DNA of 64,000 nucleotides from positions 93,004 to 157,003 of the forward strand of contig NZ_AYMQ01000037.1 of NCBI RefSeq assembly GCF_000633355.1, in the 5' to 3' direction. Below are positions 21,354-31,322 of the stretch, one piece after another (the first letter of the stretch is position 1; each line of letters opens with the position of its first letter). A program made the position numbers and the translations under genes. The stretch comes from Serratia sp. H1w. Its GTDB lineage: Bacteria; Pseudomonadota; Gammaproteobacteria; Enterobacterales; Enterobacteriaceae. Below the pieces are notes generated by a model. The model was given only the letters and a program-made list of their open reading frames with translations, did not search any database and had not been told where the DNA came from.

Positions 21354-22319
21354 CTAGTTACCAATAAGTTTGAGCATTTCTGCTGCCGTATCCTGGTCGG
21401 TGACCAGCGCGTTGATGTAGCGGCCTTTCAATGCGGCCACAATCGCCTCGGCTTTTTGTATGCCACCAGCGACCCCGACCACGGTCGGGATGGTGGCAAG
21501 CGTGGCCAGGCTCAGCCCAATCAATTCATTATGGATCTGCATGTCGGGAATGATGGCGCCGTCGGCATCAAAAAAGTAGCCAAGAATATCGCCAACGGCC
21601 CCTTTGCGGCCGATCATCAGTTGCTCGCCTTCGGTGATATAGCCCGCGCGTAAAATGGTGGCGGCATCCTTTTGGCTGACCGAACCAATCCCCACCACGG
21701 CGACATCTGCCGCCTGAGCAGCCAGCAGAATATCTCTGACACTATTTTCTTCCCGCAGGGTACGGGCGATATCGGCGGAAGAGGCACGCAACGGGGCTGG
21801 AACCATGCTGACGCTACAAGCGGCATCCAGTTGACCAATCCCGGTCATATAAGGCCCGACCCCGCCGGAAAGCGTGACCAGCCGAATTTGCTGCGAAGAA
21901 ATAAAGCCGCTTAGCCGCTTCAAGGTGCTCATGGCGGCCTCGCCAAACCCCGCCGCCAGCAGTTGCTGAGGCTGAAGCGACTCCATCAACATATGTGCCG
22001 CCCCAATCCCCAACCTCGCGCTATCATCCGCCTCGGGCAAGGCGGGTAACACGCGAATATTTTTCAGGGCAAAATGCTTTTTCAGTGCGTCCTCATACTG
22101 CAAACAACCTTCAAAACGAGAGTTAATCTGCACCCGAATGATCCCTGACTGGTGCCCTTTCTCCAGCAGGCGCGAGACCTTAAGGCGCGTCAGCCCAAGC
22201 CGGGCGCTGATCTCGTTCTGAGTCAAACCATCGTGGTAGTAGAACCAGGCAATACGGGCGACCTGCTCTTCCTCACACATTCCCTGTTCGCTGACCGTGG
22301 CACTGTCATTTATCATCAT
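21354..22319 (-). CDS. lsrR: AI-2-phosphate-responsive repressor LsrR
   Basis: LsrR is a SorC/DeoR-type regulator that represses the lsr genes until it binds phospho-AI-2. The 321-residue product has an N-terminal helix-turn-helix ([20 protein letters not shown], about residues 31-50) and a sugar-phosphate-binding C-terminal domain ([31 protein letters not shown]). It reads away from lsrACDBFG; the 248-base gap between them holds TGAACA-type inverted repeats that are its likely targets. Two ATG codons stand in tandem; the first fits the E. coli alignment. Confidence 0.95.
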   Translation of the reverse strand: MMINDSATVSEQGMCEEEQVARIAWFYYHDGLTQNEISARLGLTRLKVSRLLEKGHQSGIIRVQINSRFEGCLQYEDALKKHFALKNIRVLPALPEADDSARLGIGAAHMLMESLQPQQLLAAGFGEAAMSTLKRLSGFISSQQIRLVTLSGGVGPYMTGIGQLDAACSVSMVPAPLRASSADIARTLREENSVRDILLAAQAADVAVVGIGSVSQKDAATILRAGYITEGEQLMIGRKGAVGDILGYFFDADGAIIPDMQIHNELIGLSLATLATIPTVVGVAGGIQKAEAIVAALKGRYINALVTDQDTAAEMLKLIGN

Positions 22320-22567
22320 AAATCCGCTTCTCTTTGAACATTTTTAAATTCTGAACGCAATTGTTCTTCCATTGACCAACAATAGCTGTGATGCATGCCT
22401 CAAATATACATCAAAACTGAACATTGAGTTTAACCAAACACAATTATTCAAAAAACGTGATCCTGTTGGCGGTTTTATCGCCAAACCCTGACTAAGGTTA
22501 TGAACAATTAGTTTTCAAAAAACTTTTTGTTCAACTCGATACCCTTTTTCGGCTGAACGGAGGCACG
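22320..22567. promoter_or_regulatory. lsrR/lsrA divergent control region
   Basis: AT-rich region holding several TGAACA or TGTTCA half-sites: a GAAC-n6-GTTC palindrome at 22353-22366, TGAACA at 22418-22423 and a long inverted repeat at 22501-22533. A half CRP-like TGTGA is at 22387-22391; in E. coli the lsr operon needs cAMP-CRP, but the second half-site here is poor. Confidence 0.6.
22501..22533. promoter_or_regulatory. lsrR: Candidate LsrR operator
   Basis: A 33-base imperfect palindrome, with 12 of 15 positions matching between arms, starts TGAACAA and ends TTGTTCA. It lies 35 bases before lsrA. Size, symmetry and position fit an LsrR operator; this is inference. Confidence 0.55.
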
Positions 22568-24127
22568 ATGCAAACCGGTGAATACTCAGTTCCACCTCTG
22601 CTCTGCGTACAGAACATCAGTAAGCACTATTCCGGCGTTGATGTGCTGAAAGGCATCGACTTTACCCTGCATGCCGGGGAAGTCCATGCCCTGCTCGGCG
22701 GTAATGGCGCCGGGAAATCAACACTGATGAAAATCATTGCCGGTGTGGTGCCCCCGGACGGCGGTTCCATCGAGATCCACGGCCAGCGTTGTACCAACCT
22801 GACTCCGGTAAAGGCCCATCAGTTGGGGATTTATCTGGTACCGCAAGAACCGCTGCTGTTCCCTAGTCTGTCGGTAAAAGAGAACATATTGTTTGGCCTG
22901 CCTGCCAAACGGGCTGCCGTGGAAAAAATGCATCAGTTATTGGAGCTGTTGGGATGCAAGCTTGAGCCTAACAGCGCAGCAGGTTCACTGGAGGTGGCCG
23001 ATCGCCAGATCGTGGAAATCATGCGGGGATTAATGCGTGATTCCCAGATCCTGATCCTGGATGAACCCACCGCATCACTGACGCCCGCCGAAACAGAGCG
23101 TTTGTTTGCCCGTTTACGCGAACTGCTGGGTAAAGGGGTCGGCATTGTGTTTATTTCACACAAGCTGCCGGAAATCCGCCAGCTAGCCGATCGGGTCAGC
23201 GTAATGCGTGACGGGAAAATCGCCCTGACGGGGAAAACCACCGCGCTGACCACCGATGAAATTATTCAGGCGATCACCCCAGCCGCGCGCAATGTCGATC
23301 TCCCCGCCAGCCAAAAACTGTGGCTCGAGCTGCCTGGCAATCGGCCTGCCAACCCGCAGGGCAAAGCCGTCTTGCAGTTGGCTAATCTCACTGGCGAAGG
23401 CTTCTTGCAGGTCAGTTTTGAGCTCCATGCCGGAGAGATCCTGGGCCTGGCTGGCCTGGTTGGATCGGGGCGTACCGAGCTGGCTGAAACCCTGTATGGA
23501 TTACGCCCGCTGCGGGCCGGCAACATCCTGCTCAATGGCGAAGAGATCGCCAAACTACCCACCCGGCAGAGATTGCAGCGCGGCCTGGTCTATCTGCCAG
23601 AAGACCGTCAGTCCTCCGGGCTGTATCTGGACGCATCGTTATCCTGGGACGTGAATGCCCTGACGCACAATCACAGCGGCTTCTGGGCCAATCCACAACG
23701 CGACCACGCGACACTGGAACGTTATCGCCGGGCGTTGGATATCAAGTACCACGATCCTGAACAGCCTGCTCGCACGCTGTCCGGCGGTAATCAGCAAAAA
23801 ATTCTGATCGCCAAATGCCTGGAAGCATCGCCACAGGTGTTGATTGTCGATGAGCCAACCCGCGGGGTGGACGTCGGCGCGCGTAACGATATCTATCAGT
23901 TGATACGCAGCATTGCCCAGCAGAATGTCGCCATCCTGTTTATTTCTTCCGACCTCGAAGAGATCGCCATGATGGCCGATCGCGTCTACGTCATGCACCA
24001 GGGGGAAGTCGCTCCTACCGCACTTTGCGGTGACCAGATTGATGTCGATACCATTATGCATATGGCCTTTGGTGAACACCGCGGCACCTCCCATCAACCT
24101 CATGCCAACGGGGAGGCAACATGTTAA
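22568..24127 (+). CDS. lsrA: AI-2 import ATPase LsrA
   Basis: LsrA is the double-ABC ATPase that powers AI-2 uptake through LsrCD. The 519-residue protein has two nucleotide-binding domains: Walker [10 protein letters not shown] at residues 44-52 with [11 protein letters not shown] in the first, and a degenerate [10 protein letters not shown] with signature LSGGNQQK and [12 protein letters not shown] in the second, the usual pattern for monosaccharide-type (RbsA-like) ATPases. CGGAGG precedes the ATG. It overlaps lsrC by seven bases. Confidence 0.96.
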   Translation: MQTGEYSVPPLLCVQNISKHYSGVDVLKGIDFTLHAGEVHALLGGNGAGKSTLMKIIAGVVPPDGGSIEIHGQRCTNLTPVKAHQLGIYLVPQEPLLFPSLSVKENILFGLPAKRAAVEKMHQLLELLGCKLEPNSAAGSLEVADRQIVEIMRGLMRDSQILILDEPTASLTPAETERLFARLRELLGKGVGIVFISHKLPEIRQLADRVSVMRDGKIALTGKTTALTTDEIIQAITPAARNVDLPASQKLWLELPGNRPANPQGKAVLQLANLTGEGFLQVSFELHAGEILGLAGLVGSGRTELAETLYGLRPLRAGNILLNGEEIAKLPTRQRLQRGLVYLPEDRQSSGLYLDASLSWDVNALTHNHSGFWANPQRDHATLERYRRALDIKYHDPEQPARTLSGGNQQKILIAKCLEASPQVLIVDEPTRGVDVGARNDIYQLIRSIAQQNVAILFISSDLEEIAMMADRVYVMHQGEVAPTALCGDQIDVDTIMHMAFGEHRGTSHQPHANGEATC

Positions 24128-25170
24128 AGGTGATACAGAACAACCGCGAGTTGACGGCGCTGCTGGCCATCATCGGCCTGTTTGCGCTACTTGGCTGCAT
24201 CGATAGCAACTATTTCAGCTTCCAGACGCTGACCATGATCTTCAGTAGTTCGCAAATCCTGATGCTGCTGGCCATCGGCGCTGCGCTGGTGATGCTGACC
24301 CGGAATATCGACGTTTCCGTCGGCTCCATCACCGGGATGTGTGCGGTGCTACTCGGGATAACGCTCAATGCCGGATACAGCTTGCCGTTCGCCTTTACGG
24401 TTACGCTGCTGCTCGGCTTGCTGGCGGGCTTTATCAACGGTGTGCTGGTCGCCTGGTTTAAAATCCCCGCCATTGTCGCCACCCTGGGCACCCTTGGCCT
24501 GTATCGCGGCATCATGCTGTTGTGGACCGGGGGCAAATGGATCGAGGGGCTGCCCAGTTCACTGAAACAACTTTCCTCACCCATAGTGCTGGGTATCTCG
24601 CCGATTGGCTGGCTGACCTTGCTGTTACTGGCGTTAATGGCGTGGCTGCTGTTGAAAAACTCATTCGGCCGCAGTTTCTATGCCACCGGTGACAACCTAC
24701 AGGGCGCGCGTCAACTCGGGATCCGCACCGAAGCCATTCGCATCATCGCGTTTTCACTCAATGGGCTAATGGCGGCGCTCGCCGGGATCGTGTTTGCCGC
24801 CCAGATTGGCTTTATCCCCAATCAAACCGGCACCGGCCTGGAAATGAAAGCCATTGCCGCCTGCGTGCTTGGCGGTATCAGCCTGCTTGGCGGTTCTGGC
24901 ACGGTAGTCGGCGCCATTCTCGGTGCCTATTTCCTGACGCAAATCGACAGCGTGCTGGTGCTGCTGCGTATTCCTGCCTGGTGGAACGACTTTATTGCTG
25001 GCCTGGTGCTGTTGGGCGTGCTGGTCTTCGATGGCCGCCTGCGTTGCGCCCTGGAGAAGAATATCCGCCGCCAGAAATATGCCCGATTTATCGATCCTCC
25101 GGCCTCGACCCCACCATCCCCCCACTCCACCAAACTGCCTGCGCAAGGTAAAAAGCGGGAGATCGCATAA
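24121..25170 (+). CDS. lsrC: AI-2 import permease LsrC
   Basis: The 349-residue inner-membrane permease of the RbsC/BPD type pairs with LsrD to form the AI-2 channel. About ten hydrophobic segments are visible, with the family motifs [16 protein letters not shown] near residue 60 and [18 protein letters not shown] near 245-265. The tail beyond residue 310 is polar and proline-rich. The start lies inside the end of lsrA and the stop overlaps lsrD in TAATG, so the three genes are translationally coupled. Confidence 0.95.
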   Translation: MLKVIQNNRELTALLAIIGLFALLGCIDSNYFSFQTLTMIFSSSQILMLLAIGAALVMLTRNIDVSVGSITGMCAVLLGITLNAGYSLPFAFTVTLLLGLLAGFINGVLVAWFKIPAIVATLGTLGLYRGIMLLWTGGKWIEGLPSSLKQLSSPIVLGISPIGWLTLLLLALMAWLLLKNSFGRSFYATGDNLQGARQLGIRTEAIRIIAFSLNGLMAALAGIVFAAQIGFIPNQTGTGLEMKAIAACVLGGISLLGGSGTVVGAILGAYFLTQIDSVLVLLRIPAWWNDFIAGLVLLGVLVFDGRLRCALEKNIRRQKYARFIDPPASTPPSPHSTKLPAQGKKREIA

Positions 25171-26168
25171 TGGCCAACTGGCGACGTTACGGCTGGGAAC
25201 TGGCGCTGACCGCCCTGCTGTTGATTGAAATTCTGGCGTTCGGTGTGGTTAACCCACGCATGCTGGATATTAATGTGCTGCTCTTCAGCACCAGTGATTT
25301 TATCTGCATCGGCATTGTAGCATTGCCGTTAACCATGGTGATCGTCAGCGGTGGAATTGATATTTCCTTTGGTTCCACCATTGGCCTGTGCGCCATTGCG
25401 CTGGGAGTGCTGTTCCAGGCGGGGCTCCCCATGCCGCTGGCCATTGTCATCACTCTGGCCCTGGGCGTACTGTGCGGTTTGATCAATGCCGGGCTGATCA
25501 TCTACACCGGGATCAATCCGCTGGTTATCACCCTCGGCACTCTGTACCTGTTTGGTGGCAGCGCCCTGCTGCTTTCGGGGATCTCCGGTGCGACCGGCTA
25601 TGAAGGTATCGGCGGCTTCCCAATAGCCTTTACCGATTTCGCCAACCTGACGGTATTAGGCCTGCCCGTGCCGCTGGTCTTCTTCATTGTCTGTGTCCTG
25701 CTGTGCTGGCTGCTGATGCACCGCACACACAGTGGCCGCAACATCTTTCTGATTGGACAAAGCAACCGGGTGACGCAATACAGTGCCATCCCGATTAACC
25801 GCACACTGTGCGCACTCTATGCGATGACCGGATTGGCTTCGGCCATCGCTGCGGTGCTGCTGGTTTCCTACTTCGGTTCCGCACGCTCCGATCTCGGCGC
25901 GTCTTTCCTGATGCCTGCCATCACGGCGGTTGTGCTGGGTGGGGCGAACATTTACGGCGGTTCAGGTTCGATTATCGGCACTGCCGTTGCCGTGTTGCTG
26001 GTCGGTTATCTGCAACAGGGTTTGCAAATGGCTGGCGTGCCCAACCAGATTTCCAGCGCACTTTCCGGGGCGTTGCTGATCGTCGTCGTCGTTGGCCGCT
26101 CCATCAGCCTGCATCGGCATCAAATCAGAGAGTGGCTGCAACGACGGCGCACCATCAAACAGGCTTGA
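25170..26168 (+). CDS. lsrD: AI-2 import permease LsrD
   Basis: The second permease of the AI-2 importer, 332 residues, is homologous to LsrC. It carries the family motifs [20 protein letters not shown] near residue 55 and [18 protein letters not shown] near 250. The start overlaps the lsrC stop by one base. lsrB follows after 55 bases. Confidence 0.95.
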   Translation: MANWRRYGWELALTALLLIEILAFGVVNPRMLDINVLLFSTSDFICIGIVALPLTMVIVSGGIDISFGSTIGLCAIALGVLFQAGLPMPLAIVITLALGVLCGLINAGLIIYTGINPLVITLGTLYLFGGSALLLSGISGATGYEGIGGFPIAFTDFANLTVLGLPVPLVFFIVCVLLCWLLMHRTHSGRNIFLIGQSNRVTQYSAIPINRTLCALYAMTGLASAIAAVLLVSYFGSARSDLGASFLMPAITAVVLGGANIYGGSGSIIGTAVAVLLVGYLQQGLQMAGVPNQISSALSGALLIVVVVGRSISLHRHQIREWLQRRRTIKQA

Positions 26169-26223
26169 ACTGATCCAACCTCCAGATGCTCTTCGTCTGG
26201 CAACGCGATATACGGAGAACAAC

Positions 26224-27246
26224 ATGACCATACAGCGTATCAAAAAAATCGCGCTTTTAAGCGTACTCGGCATGGCTTCACTGAGCATTGGCGTGCAGGC
26301 AGCGGAGCGCATTGCCTTTATCCCCAAACTGGTCGGTGTCGGCTTTTTCACCAGCGGTGGTAATGGCGCGCAACAGGCGGGGAAAGAGCTGGGCGTTGAC
26401 GTGACCTACGACGGCCCAACCGAACCTAGCGTTTCAGGCCAGGTGCAACTGATCAATAACTTCGTCAACCAGGGCTATAACGCCATCATCGTCTCTGCGG
26501 TCTCCCCGGAAGGGCTGTGCCCGGCGTTAAAACGCGCCATGCAGCGTGGCGTCAAAGTCCTGACCTGGGATTCGGACACCAAGCCGGAATGCCGTTCTTA
26601 CTACATCAATCAGGGCACGCCAGCACAACTCGGCGGCATGCTGGTCGATATGGCCGCCAATCAGGTGAAGAAAGAAAAAGCCAAAGTGGCCTTCTTCTAT
26701 TCCAGCCCGACAGTCACCGACCAAAACCAGTGGGTTAATGCCGCCAAGCTTAAGATCGAAAAAGAGCATCCAGGCTGGGAAGTGGTCACCACGCAGTTCG
26801 GTTACAACGATGCTACCAAGTCACTGCAAACCGCCGAAGGGATCCTGAAGGCCTACGGCGATCTGGATGCCATCATTGCCCCGGATGCCAATGCCCTGCC
26901 CGCCGCAGCCCAGGCGGCAGAGAACCTCAAGCGTGACAACGTGGCGATTGTCGGTTTCAGCACCCCGAACGTGATGCGCCCCTATATTCAACGCGGCACG
27001 GTGAAAGAGTTCGGCCTGTGGGACGTGGTCAAACAGGGGAAAATTTCGGTTTACGTGGCTGACGCCATGCTGAAAAACGGCGAATTGAAGGTTGGCGACA
27101 AGCTTGATGTCCCTGGCGTGGGCCAGGTAGAGGTTTCGCCAAACAGCGTTCAAGGCTACGACTACCAGGCGACAGGCAATGGCATCGTGTTGCTGCCTGA
27201 GCGCGTGGTGTTCAATAAAGACAATATCGACAAATTCGACTTCTAA
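26224..27246 (+). CDS. lsrB: AI-2-binding periplasmic protein LsrB
   Basis: LsrB binds AI-2 in the periplasm and delivers it to LsrCD. From the ATG at 26224 the protein is 340 residues, the E. coli length, with a signal peptide ([20 protein letters not shown]) cleaved around VQA-AE. The mature part is close to E. coli LsrB ([20 protein letters not shown], the [15 protein letters not shown] stretch, [10 protein letters not shown]), including residues of the AI-2 pocket. The open frame extends upstream to 26092 inside lsrD, but a good GGAG site and the signal peptide fix the start. Confidence 0.96.
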   Translation: MTIQRIKKIALLSVLGMASLSIGVQAAERIAFIPKLVGVGFFTSGGNGAQQAGKELGVDVTYDGPTEPSVSGQVQLINNFVNQGYNAIIVSAVSPEGLCPALKRAMQRGVKVLTWDSDTKPECRSYYINQGTPAQLGGMLVDMAANQVKKEKAKVAFFYSSPTVTDQNQWVNAAKLKIEKEHPGWEVVTTQFGYNDATKSLQTAEGILKAYGDLDAIIAPDANALPAAAQAAENLKRDNVAIVGFSTPNVMRPYIQRGTVKEFGLWDVVKQGKISVYVADAMLKNGELKVGDKLDVPGVGQVEVSPNSVQGYDYQATGNGIVLLPERVVFNKDNIDKFDF

Positions 27247-27280
27247 CCCGCCACACCGATTATTTCGAGGGAGTAATACA

Positions 27281-28156
27281 ATGGCTGATTTAGATGACAT
27301 CAAAGACGGTAAAGACTTCCATATTGACCAGCCGCAGCAAAATGCCCTGTTCAGTTTGAAAGGCTGCGGTGCGCTGGACTGGGGTATGCAGTCCCGTCTG
27401 GCACGTATTTTTAATCCACGAACCAACAGAACCGTGATGCTGGCCTTCGATCATGGCTATTTCCAGGGGCCGACGACTGGGTTAGAGCGTATTGATATCA
27501 ATATTGCGCCGCTGTTCGAGCATGCAGACGTATTGATGTGTACCCGGGGCATCCTGCGCAGCGTGATCCCTCCGGCCACCAATAAGCCCATCGTCCTGCG
27601 CGCGTCAGGGGCAAACTCCATTCTTACCGAGTTGAGCAATGAGGCGGTGGCGGTCGCCATGGATGATGCGGTACGTCTTAATAGCTGTGCCGTTGCGGCG
27701 CAGGTTTATATCGGCACGGAACATGAACATCAGTCGATTAAAAATATCATCCAGTTAATCGATGCTGGCCTGAAAGTCGGGATGCCCACCATGGCGGTGA
27801 CCGGCGTTGGCAAAGATATGGCGCGCGATCAGCGCTATTTCTCACTGGCCACGCGTATCGCTGCCGAGATGGGGGCGCAAATCATCAAGACTTACTACGT
27901 GGATAAAGGGTTTGAACGCATTGTGGCGGGCTGCCCGGTGCCCATCGTTATCGCCGGAGGGAAGAAACTGCCAGAACGCGAGGCGCTGGAAATGTGCTTC
28001 CAGGCAATTGATCAAGGCGCGTCCGGGGTCGATATGGGGCGCAATATTTTCCAATCGGCAAGCCCGGTTGCCATGATCAAGGCGGTGCACGCTATCGTCC
28101 ATCAGAACGAATCGGTAGAGCACGCCTACCAGCTATTCCTCAGTGAGAAAGGTTGA
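27281..28156 (+). CDS. lsrF: Phospho-AI-2 thiolase LsrF
   Basis: LsrF is a class I aldolase-like enzyme that transfers an acetyl group from the LsrG product (3-hydroxy-2,4-pentanedione-5-phosphate) to CoA, completing AI-2 breakdown. From the ATG at 27281 it is 291 residues, equal to E. coli, and begins [13 protein letters not shown]. Visible are [24 protein letters not shown] (Schiff-base lysine region) and [20 protein letters not shown] lies upstream. It sits between lsrB and lsrG. Confidence 0.96.
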   Translation: MADLDDIKDGKDFHIDQPQQNALFSLKGCGALDWGMQSRLARIFNPRTNRTVMLAFDHGYFQGPTTGLERIDINIAPLFEHADVLMCTRGILRSVIPPATNKPIVLRASGANSILTELSNEAVAVAMDDAVRLNSCAVAAQVYIGTEHEHQSIKNIIQLIDAGLKVGMPTMAVTGVGKDMARDQRYFSLATRIAAEMGAQIIKTYYVDKGFERIVAGCPVPIVIAGGKKLPEREALEMCFQAIDQGASGVDMGRNIFQSASPVAMIKAVHAIVHQNESVEHAYQLFLSEKG

Positions 28157-28212
28157 TACCGCTGAAATGCGGGCCGGTTCTCCAGGCCCGCCCCTATTCA
28201 AGGAGGCTGATT

Positions 28213-28536
28213 ATGCATGTGACCCTGGTCGAAATTAACGTCCATGACGACAAGGTTGAGCGATTTATCGAGGTTTTTCGCCAAAACCATCTAGGCTCGG
28301 TTCAGGAGAAAGGCAACCTGCGTTTCGATGTCTTGCAGGATCCTGATATCCCCACGCGCTTTTATATTTACGAGGCCTATGCCGATGAGCAGGCCGTGGC
28401 TTTCCATAAAACGACCCCGCACTATCTGGCCTGCGTCGAACAATTGGAATCGCTGATGACTTGCCCGCGTAAAAAGACGACCTTTATTGGTTTGATGCCC
28501 TCACCCCAACCCTCTCCCACAGGGAGAGGGAGTTGA
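28213..28536 (+). CDS. lsrG: Phospho-AI-2 isomerase LsrG with repeat-derived C-terminus
   Basis: LsrG, a small antibiotic-biosynthesis-monooxygenase-fold protein, isomerises phospho-AI-2 during its degradation. A perfect AGGAGG lies at 28201-28206 before the ATG. Residues 1-96 match the whole E. coli protein, ending TFIGLMP where the family normally stops. Eleven more residues, [11 protein letters not shown], follow; they are encoded by a REP-like palindrome starting at 28498 that replaced the normal stop. The core should still fold. It is the last gene of the lsr operon. Confidence 0.94.
   Translation: MHVTLVEINVHDDKVERFIEVFRQNHLGSVQEKGNLRFDVLQDPDIPTRFYIYEAYADEQAVAFHKTTPHYLACVEQLESLMTCPRKKTTFIGLMPSPQPSPTGRGS
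28498..28530. repeat. REP-like palindrome overlapping the end of lsrG
   Basis: CCCTCACCCCAACCCTCTCC followed by an inverted GGGAGAGGG. It encodes the last residues of LsrG and has an inverted partner at 28636-28670. Confidence 0.8.
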
Positions 28537-28635
28537 TAACCCCAGATCTGTTGGAGGAAAAGAGATAATCTCGGCAATCTCGCACACCTCTTCAACCAAG
28601 ATGATCTTCTGAACTTTCAAATTTACTCGATCGGT

Positions 28636-28670
28636 CCCCTCGCCCTGTGGGAGAGGGTTAGGGTGAGGGG
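28636..28670. repeat. REP-like palindrome, inverted partner
   Basis: The reverse complement reads CCCCTCACCCTAACCCTCTC, nearly the same as the copy at 28498. The pair in opposite orientation about 105 bases apart is like a bacterial interspersed mosaic element and could fold and end or protect the lsr mRNA. Confidence 0.75.
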
Positions 28671-28719
28671 CTGACAATCACCAACCGGCTCGCGATATAC
28701 AACAAGCCTGCCGCTAGCT

Positions 28720-29283
28720 TTATTCCTGCCAAGGGTAGTAAATGTGCTCCGCATGTTCAGTTACGCAAGCACTGTCACCGCGTAAGCGGGCGGCCAAGGT
28801 GAAAGCGAAGTCAAAGACCACGCCAAACCCTTTGCCACTGATCAAGTTGCCGTCTTCTACGACATTCTGGTCAACATAAACCCCATTGCCGACGTTTTGC
28901 CATAAATCACCAGAACACACGTAGCGCCGTCCATTAAGCAGGCCATTGCCACCCAATACCCGAGCAGCCGCAGAACAAATTGGGCAGATCAGTTTACCCG
29001 CCTGATCATGGCGACGGACAAAACTCACCACTTCCTGGCTATTGGCCAGAAACACGCTGCCCTCTGGCCCGCCTGGCAACACGATAGCGTCATAATCGGT
29101 GTCGAAAGCTTGTTTGAGCGTATTGTCTGCTATTACGGGTATTTTATGGTAGCTCACGACCTCTTTATTCGAAATACAGGACAGCGTTTCCACCCTGATC
29201 TTCAACCGATGCAAGATATCGATAATCACAATCGCCTCCCCTTCCTCAAACCCAGGAGCCAATAGCACGGCAATTTTTTTCAT
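28720..29283 (-). CDS. DJ-1/PfpI-family protein
   Basis: The 187-residue protein belongs to the DJ-1/ThiJ/PfpI superfamily, resembling YajL. The nucleophile-elbow cysteine is Cys103 in CPICSAAARVL, the conserved glutamate lies in APGFEEGEAI near the N-terminus, and VLPGG is at residues 68-72. Members act as stress chaperones, glyoxalases or deglycases; the exact role here is unknown. It stands alone, in the opposite direction to the lsr operon. Confidence 0.85.
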   Translation of the reverse strand: MKKIAVLLAPGFEEGEAIVIIDILHRLKIRVETLSCISNKEVVSYHKIPVIADNTLKQAFDTDYDAIVLPGGPEGSVFLANSQEVVSFVRRHDQAGKLICPICSAAARVLGGNGLLNGRRYVCSGDLWQNVGNGVYVDQNVVEDGNLISGKGFGVVFDFAFTLAARLRGDSACVTEHAEHIYYPWQE

Positions 29284-29348
29284 GATGACTTTCCTTTGAA
29301 TTCGTAATTATCTCTTCCCGTCGCTGCGGAGGATTGTTTTATGTGAGA

Positions 29349-30032
29349 TCAGAACGTATAGCCAAGCCCGACACGAAAGCGGGTTTGTCTGTCATTACTG
29401 TCACTTCTAACGGATACATTGCCGACTTCTACGAACGGCGTCCAGGCATCGATGCTGTAGGCCGTTCTAAAGTTATATTCGTAGTTACTCTTGCTGTTAT
29501 TATACAGATTATATTTGTCGGCGACTTTATAAATCCCTTCGGTGACGAACTCGAACTTATTTATTTTATGCCCAACCCAGGCATCGACTCGGTTGATGGT
29601 GTCATCTTCACGACTGTCGGACGAGCGCCGTATGTACTCAAAGCGATAGCGCCCGGCAATCCACCATGAGTCATTGATTGTATAGGTAGTACGCAGATAA
29701 GGCTTATATACCGAGTATCCATTGCCGGTTTCAAGTACCAATCCAGGCTGCGTCGCTAAATTTCCGTTGTTGAATTGATAGCTGGCCGTATACTCATTGC
29801 CTTGGGCTTCCAGATCATGAAAAGCCTTGTTGGTATCATTCCCCCCAGATTTTGATATGGCCTCGATGGCAAAGCCAAAACCATTGGCAAAACGATGGGA
29901 AATATAAGCACGATCGTAGTTGGTCTTGCTGTCATCAAGATACTCATGACGTACATCAACATACACCGCATGGGTTGTCAGAGGTATTAATAATGATAGT
30001 AAAGAGAGCAATAATAGAGATGTTCCTTTCAT
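29349..30032 (-). CDS. KdgM-family oligogalacturonate porin
   Basis: The 227-residue protein starts with a signal peptide (cleaved near THA-VY) and consists of alternating aromatic beta strands ending RFRVGLGYTF with a C-terminal phenylalanine, as in outer-membrane barrels. The strand text (VDVRHEYLDDSKTNYDRAYI) fits KdgM, a 12-strand porin that lets pectin-derived acidic oligosaccharides into the periplasm. It precedes a GH105 hydrolase and GPH transporter reading the same way. An AT-rich palindrome upstream could be a weak KdgR site. Confidence 0.87.
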   Translation of the reverse strand: MKGTSLLLLSLLSLLIPLTTHAVYVDVRHEYLDDSKTNYDRAYISHRFANGFGFAIEAISKSGGNDTNKAFHDLEAQGNEYTASYQFNNGNLATQPGLVLETGNGYSVYKPYLRTTYTINDSWWIAGRYRFEYIRRSSDSREDDTINRVDAWVGHKINKFEFVTEGIYKVADKYNLYNNSKSNYEYNFRTAYSIDAWTPFVEVGNVSVRSDSNDRQTRFRVGLGYTF

Positions 30033-30058
30033 TACAATTTCCTTGTTATTCAGTTTAT

Positions 30059-30080
30059 TTTAAAAAATCGTTTTTATTAA
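30059..30080. promoter_or_regulatory. Weak KdgR-like site upstream of the kdgM-type gene
   Basis: TTTAAAAAATCGTTTTTATTA is an imperfect palindrome resembling the AATAAAA-n-TTTTATT form of the KdgR box, 30-50 bases before the gene start. AT-richness makes chance resemblance likely. Confidence 0.3.
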
Positions 30081-30157
30081 AATAATGTCATCCGGTAACG
30101 TTAGTTTACGGTGGAGGAAATATATCTCTTACGGGCTGCGGCAACAGCCCGTTGCGA

Positions 30158-31297
30158 TTACAGGTAAACGTTCAGGTATTCCACCAGACACAGAATGGCC
30201 ATCGCCTGACCATAAGGCATTGAGGTGAGCGGTACCTGGCGATAGTAGTCGAGGTTTTTTCCCATCGCGGTACCAAACGAAACCTGCATCAGTTCGCCGT
30301 CGGCGTTGATTTGCTTTACCACACCCTGCAACGCTTTTTCGGCGATCGGCAGATACTTCTCGTCGATATAGCGTTTGCGCACCGATTTCAGAATACCGAA
30401 CGCGAAACCGGCGGTAGCGGAAGATTCCAGGTAAGAATCCGGGTCATCCAGCAGCGTATGCCACAGGCCACTTGGGTGCTGGCACTCTGCCAGTGCCGCC
30501 ACCTGGCATTGCAATACCTGTAACAGGAAACGGCGGGTGGCATCGTATTCCGGCAGGTCCAGCAGCTCGAGGAACTCCGGGATCACAATGGTCAGCCAAC
30601 TGTTCCCGCGCGCCCAACGGGCTTTGGCAAAGTTGTGTTTGCCATCGAAGGTCCAGCCATGGAACCACAGACCGCTTTCACGCTCCATCAGGTGCTGGAT
30701 GTGAACCAGAAATTGATATTTGGCTTCTTCCACATACTGTGGGCGGTTCAAAAGCTTGCCAATTTTGGCCAGCGGCAACACGCTCATCATCAGGGTATCG
30801 TCCCACAGCTGCTGATGATTTTCTTCCGCCAGTGTGACGTGCTGCATACCTCCGCGTTCGGTGCGTGGCATTTCATACATCAACCACTCCGCCCAACGCT
30901 CCAGATATGGCAGCCAGCGCGTATCACCGGTTTCCTCATAGCGGTAGGCCAGGGTGAGGAACGGACAGGCGGTATTCACATTCTTGGTTGGCGTGCCTTC
31001 GGCAAAGCGCGCGGTGAACCAGTCGTCGACGATGGCACACATTTTATTATCGCCGGTCTGGCGGTAATACTGGTTGATGCCGTACAGACCGATACCGTGC
31101 GTCCATTCCCAGCCGGCCCAGCCTTTGGTATCAATAACCCGGCCATCATCGAGGCGCAGCAGGAACTCACCGGTTTCATCGGTGATATTGACCAGGTTTT
31201 CCACCAGGTTTTCAATCAACTGTTGCAGTTCCTGGCGGCTGATAAAGCGCTCCGGTTGGCGCAGTAACGGGCTGTGTTTTACGGGATATACCAACAT
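30158..31297 (-). CDS. GH105 unsaturated rhamnogalacturonyl hydrolase (YteR/RhiN type)
   Basis: The 379-residue protein matches glycoside hydrolase family 88/105. Such enzymes remove the unsaturated galacturonyl residue left by rhamnogalacturonan lyase. The barrel motifs WEWTHGIGLYGINQYY (residues 64-79), WDDTLMMSVLPLA with the catalytic-type aspartates at 166-167, and WARGNSWLT are present. No signal peptide is seen, so it is cytoplasmic, which fits import of intact oligosaccharides. An AAGGA site precedes the ATG. It is 25 bases downstream of the GPH transporter; the pair corresponds to rhiT-rhiN of Dickeya. Confidence 0.88.
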   Translation of the reverse strand: MLVYPVKHSPLLRQPERFISRQELQQLIENLVENLVNITDETGEFLLRLDDGRVIDTKGWAGWEWTHGIGLYGINQYYRQTGDNKMCAIVDDWFTARFAEGTPTKNVNTACPFLTLAYRYEETGDTRWLPYLERWAEWLMYEMPRTERGGMQHVTLAEENHQQLWDDTLMMSVLPLAKIGKLLNRPQYVEEAKYQFLVHIQHLMERESGLWFHGWTFDGKHNFAKARWARGNSWLTIVIPEFLELLDLPEYDATRRFLLQVLQCQVAALAECQHPSGLWHTLLDDPDSYLESSATAGFAFGILKSVRKRYIDEKYLPIAEKALQGVVKQINADGELMQVSFGTAMGKNLDYYRQVPLTSMPYGQAMAILCLVEYLNVYL

Positions 31298-31322
31298 AGT
31301 GATGTCCTTTTAGGCCTGTAGA

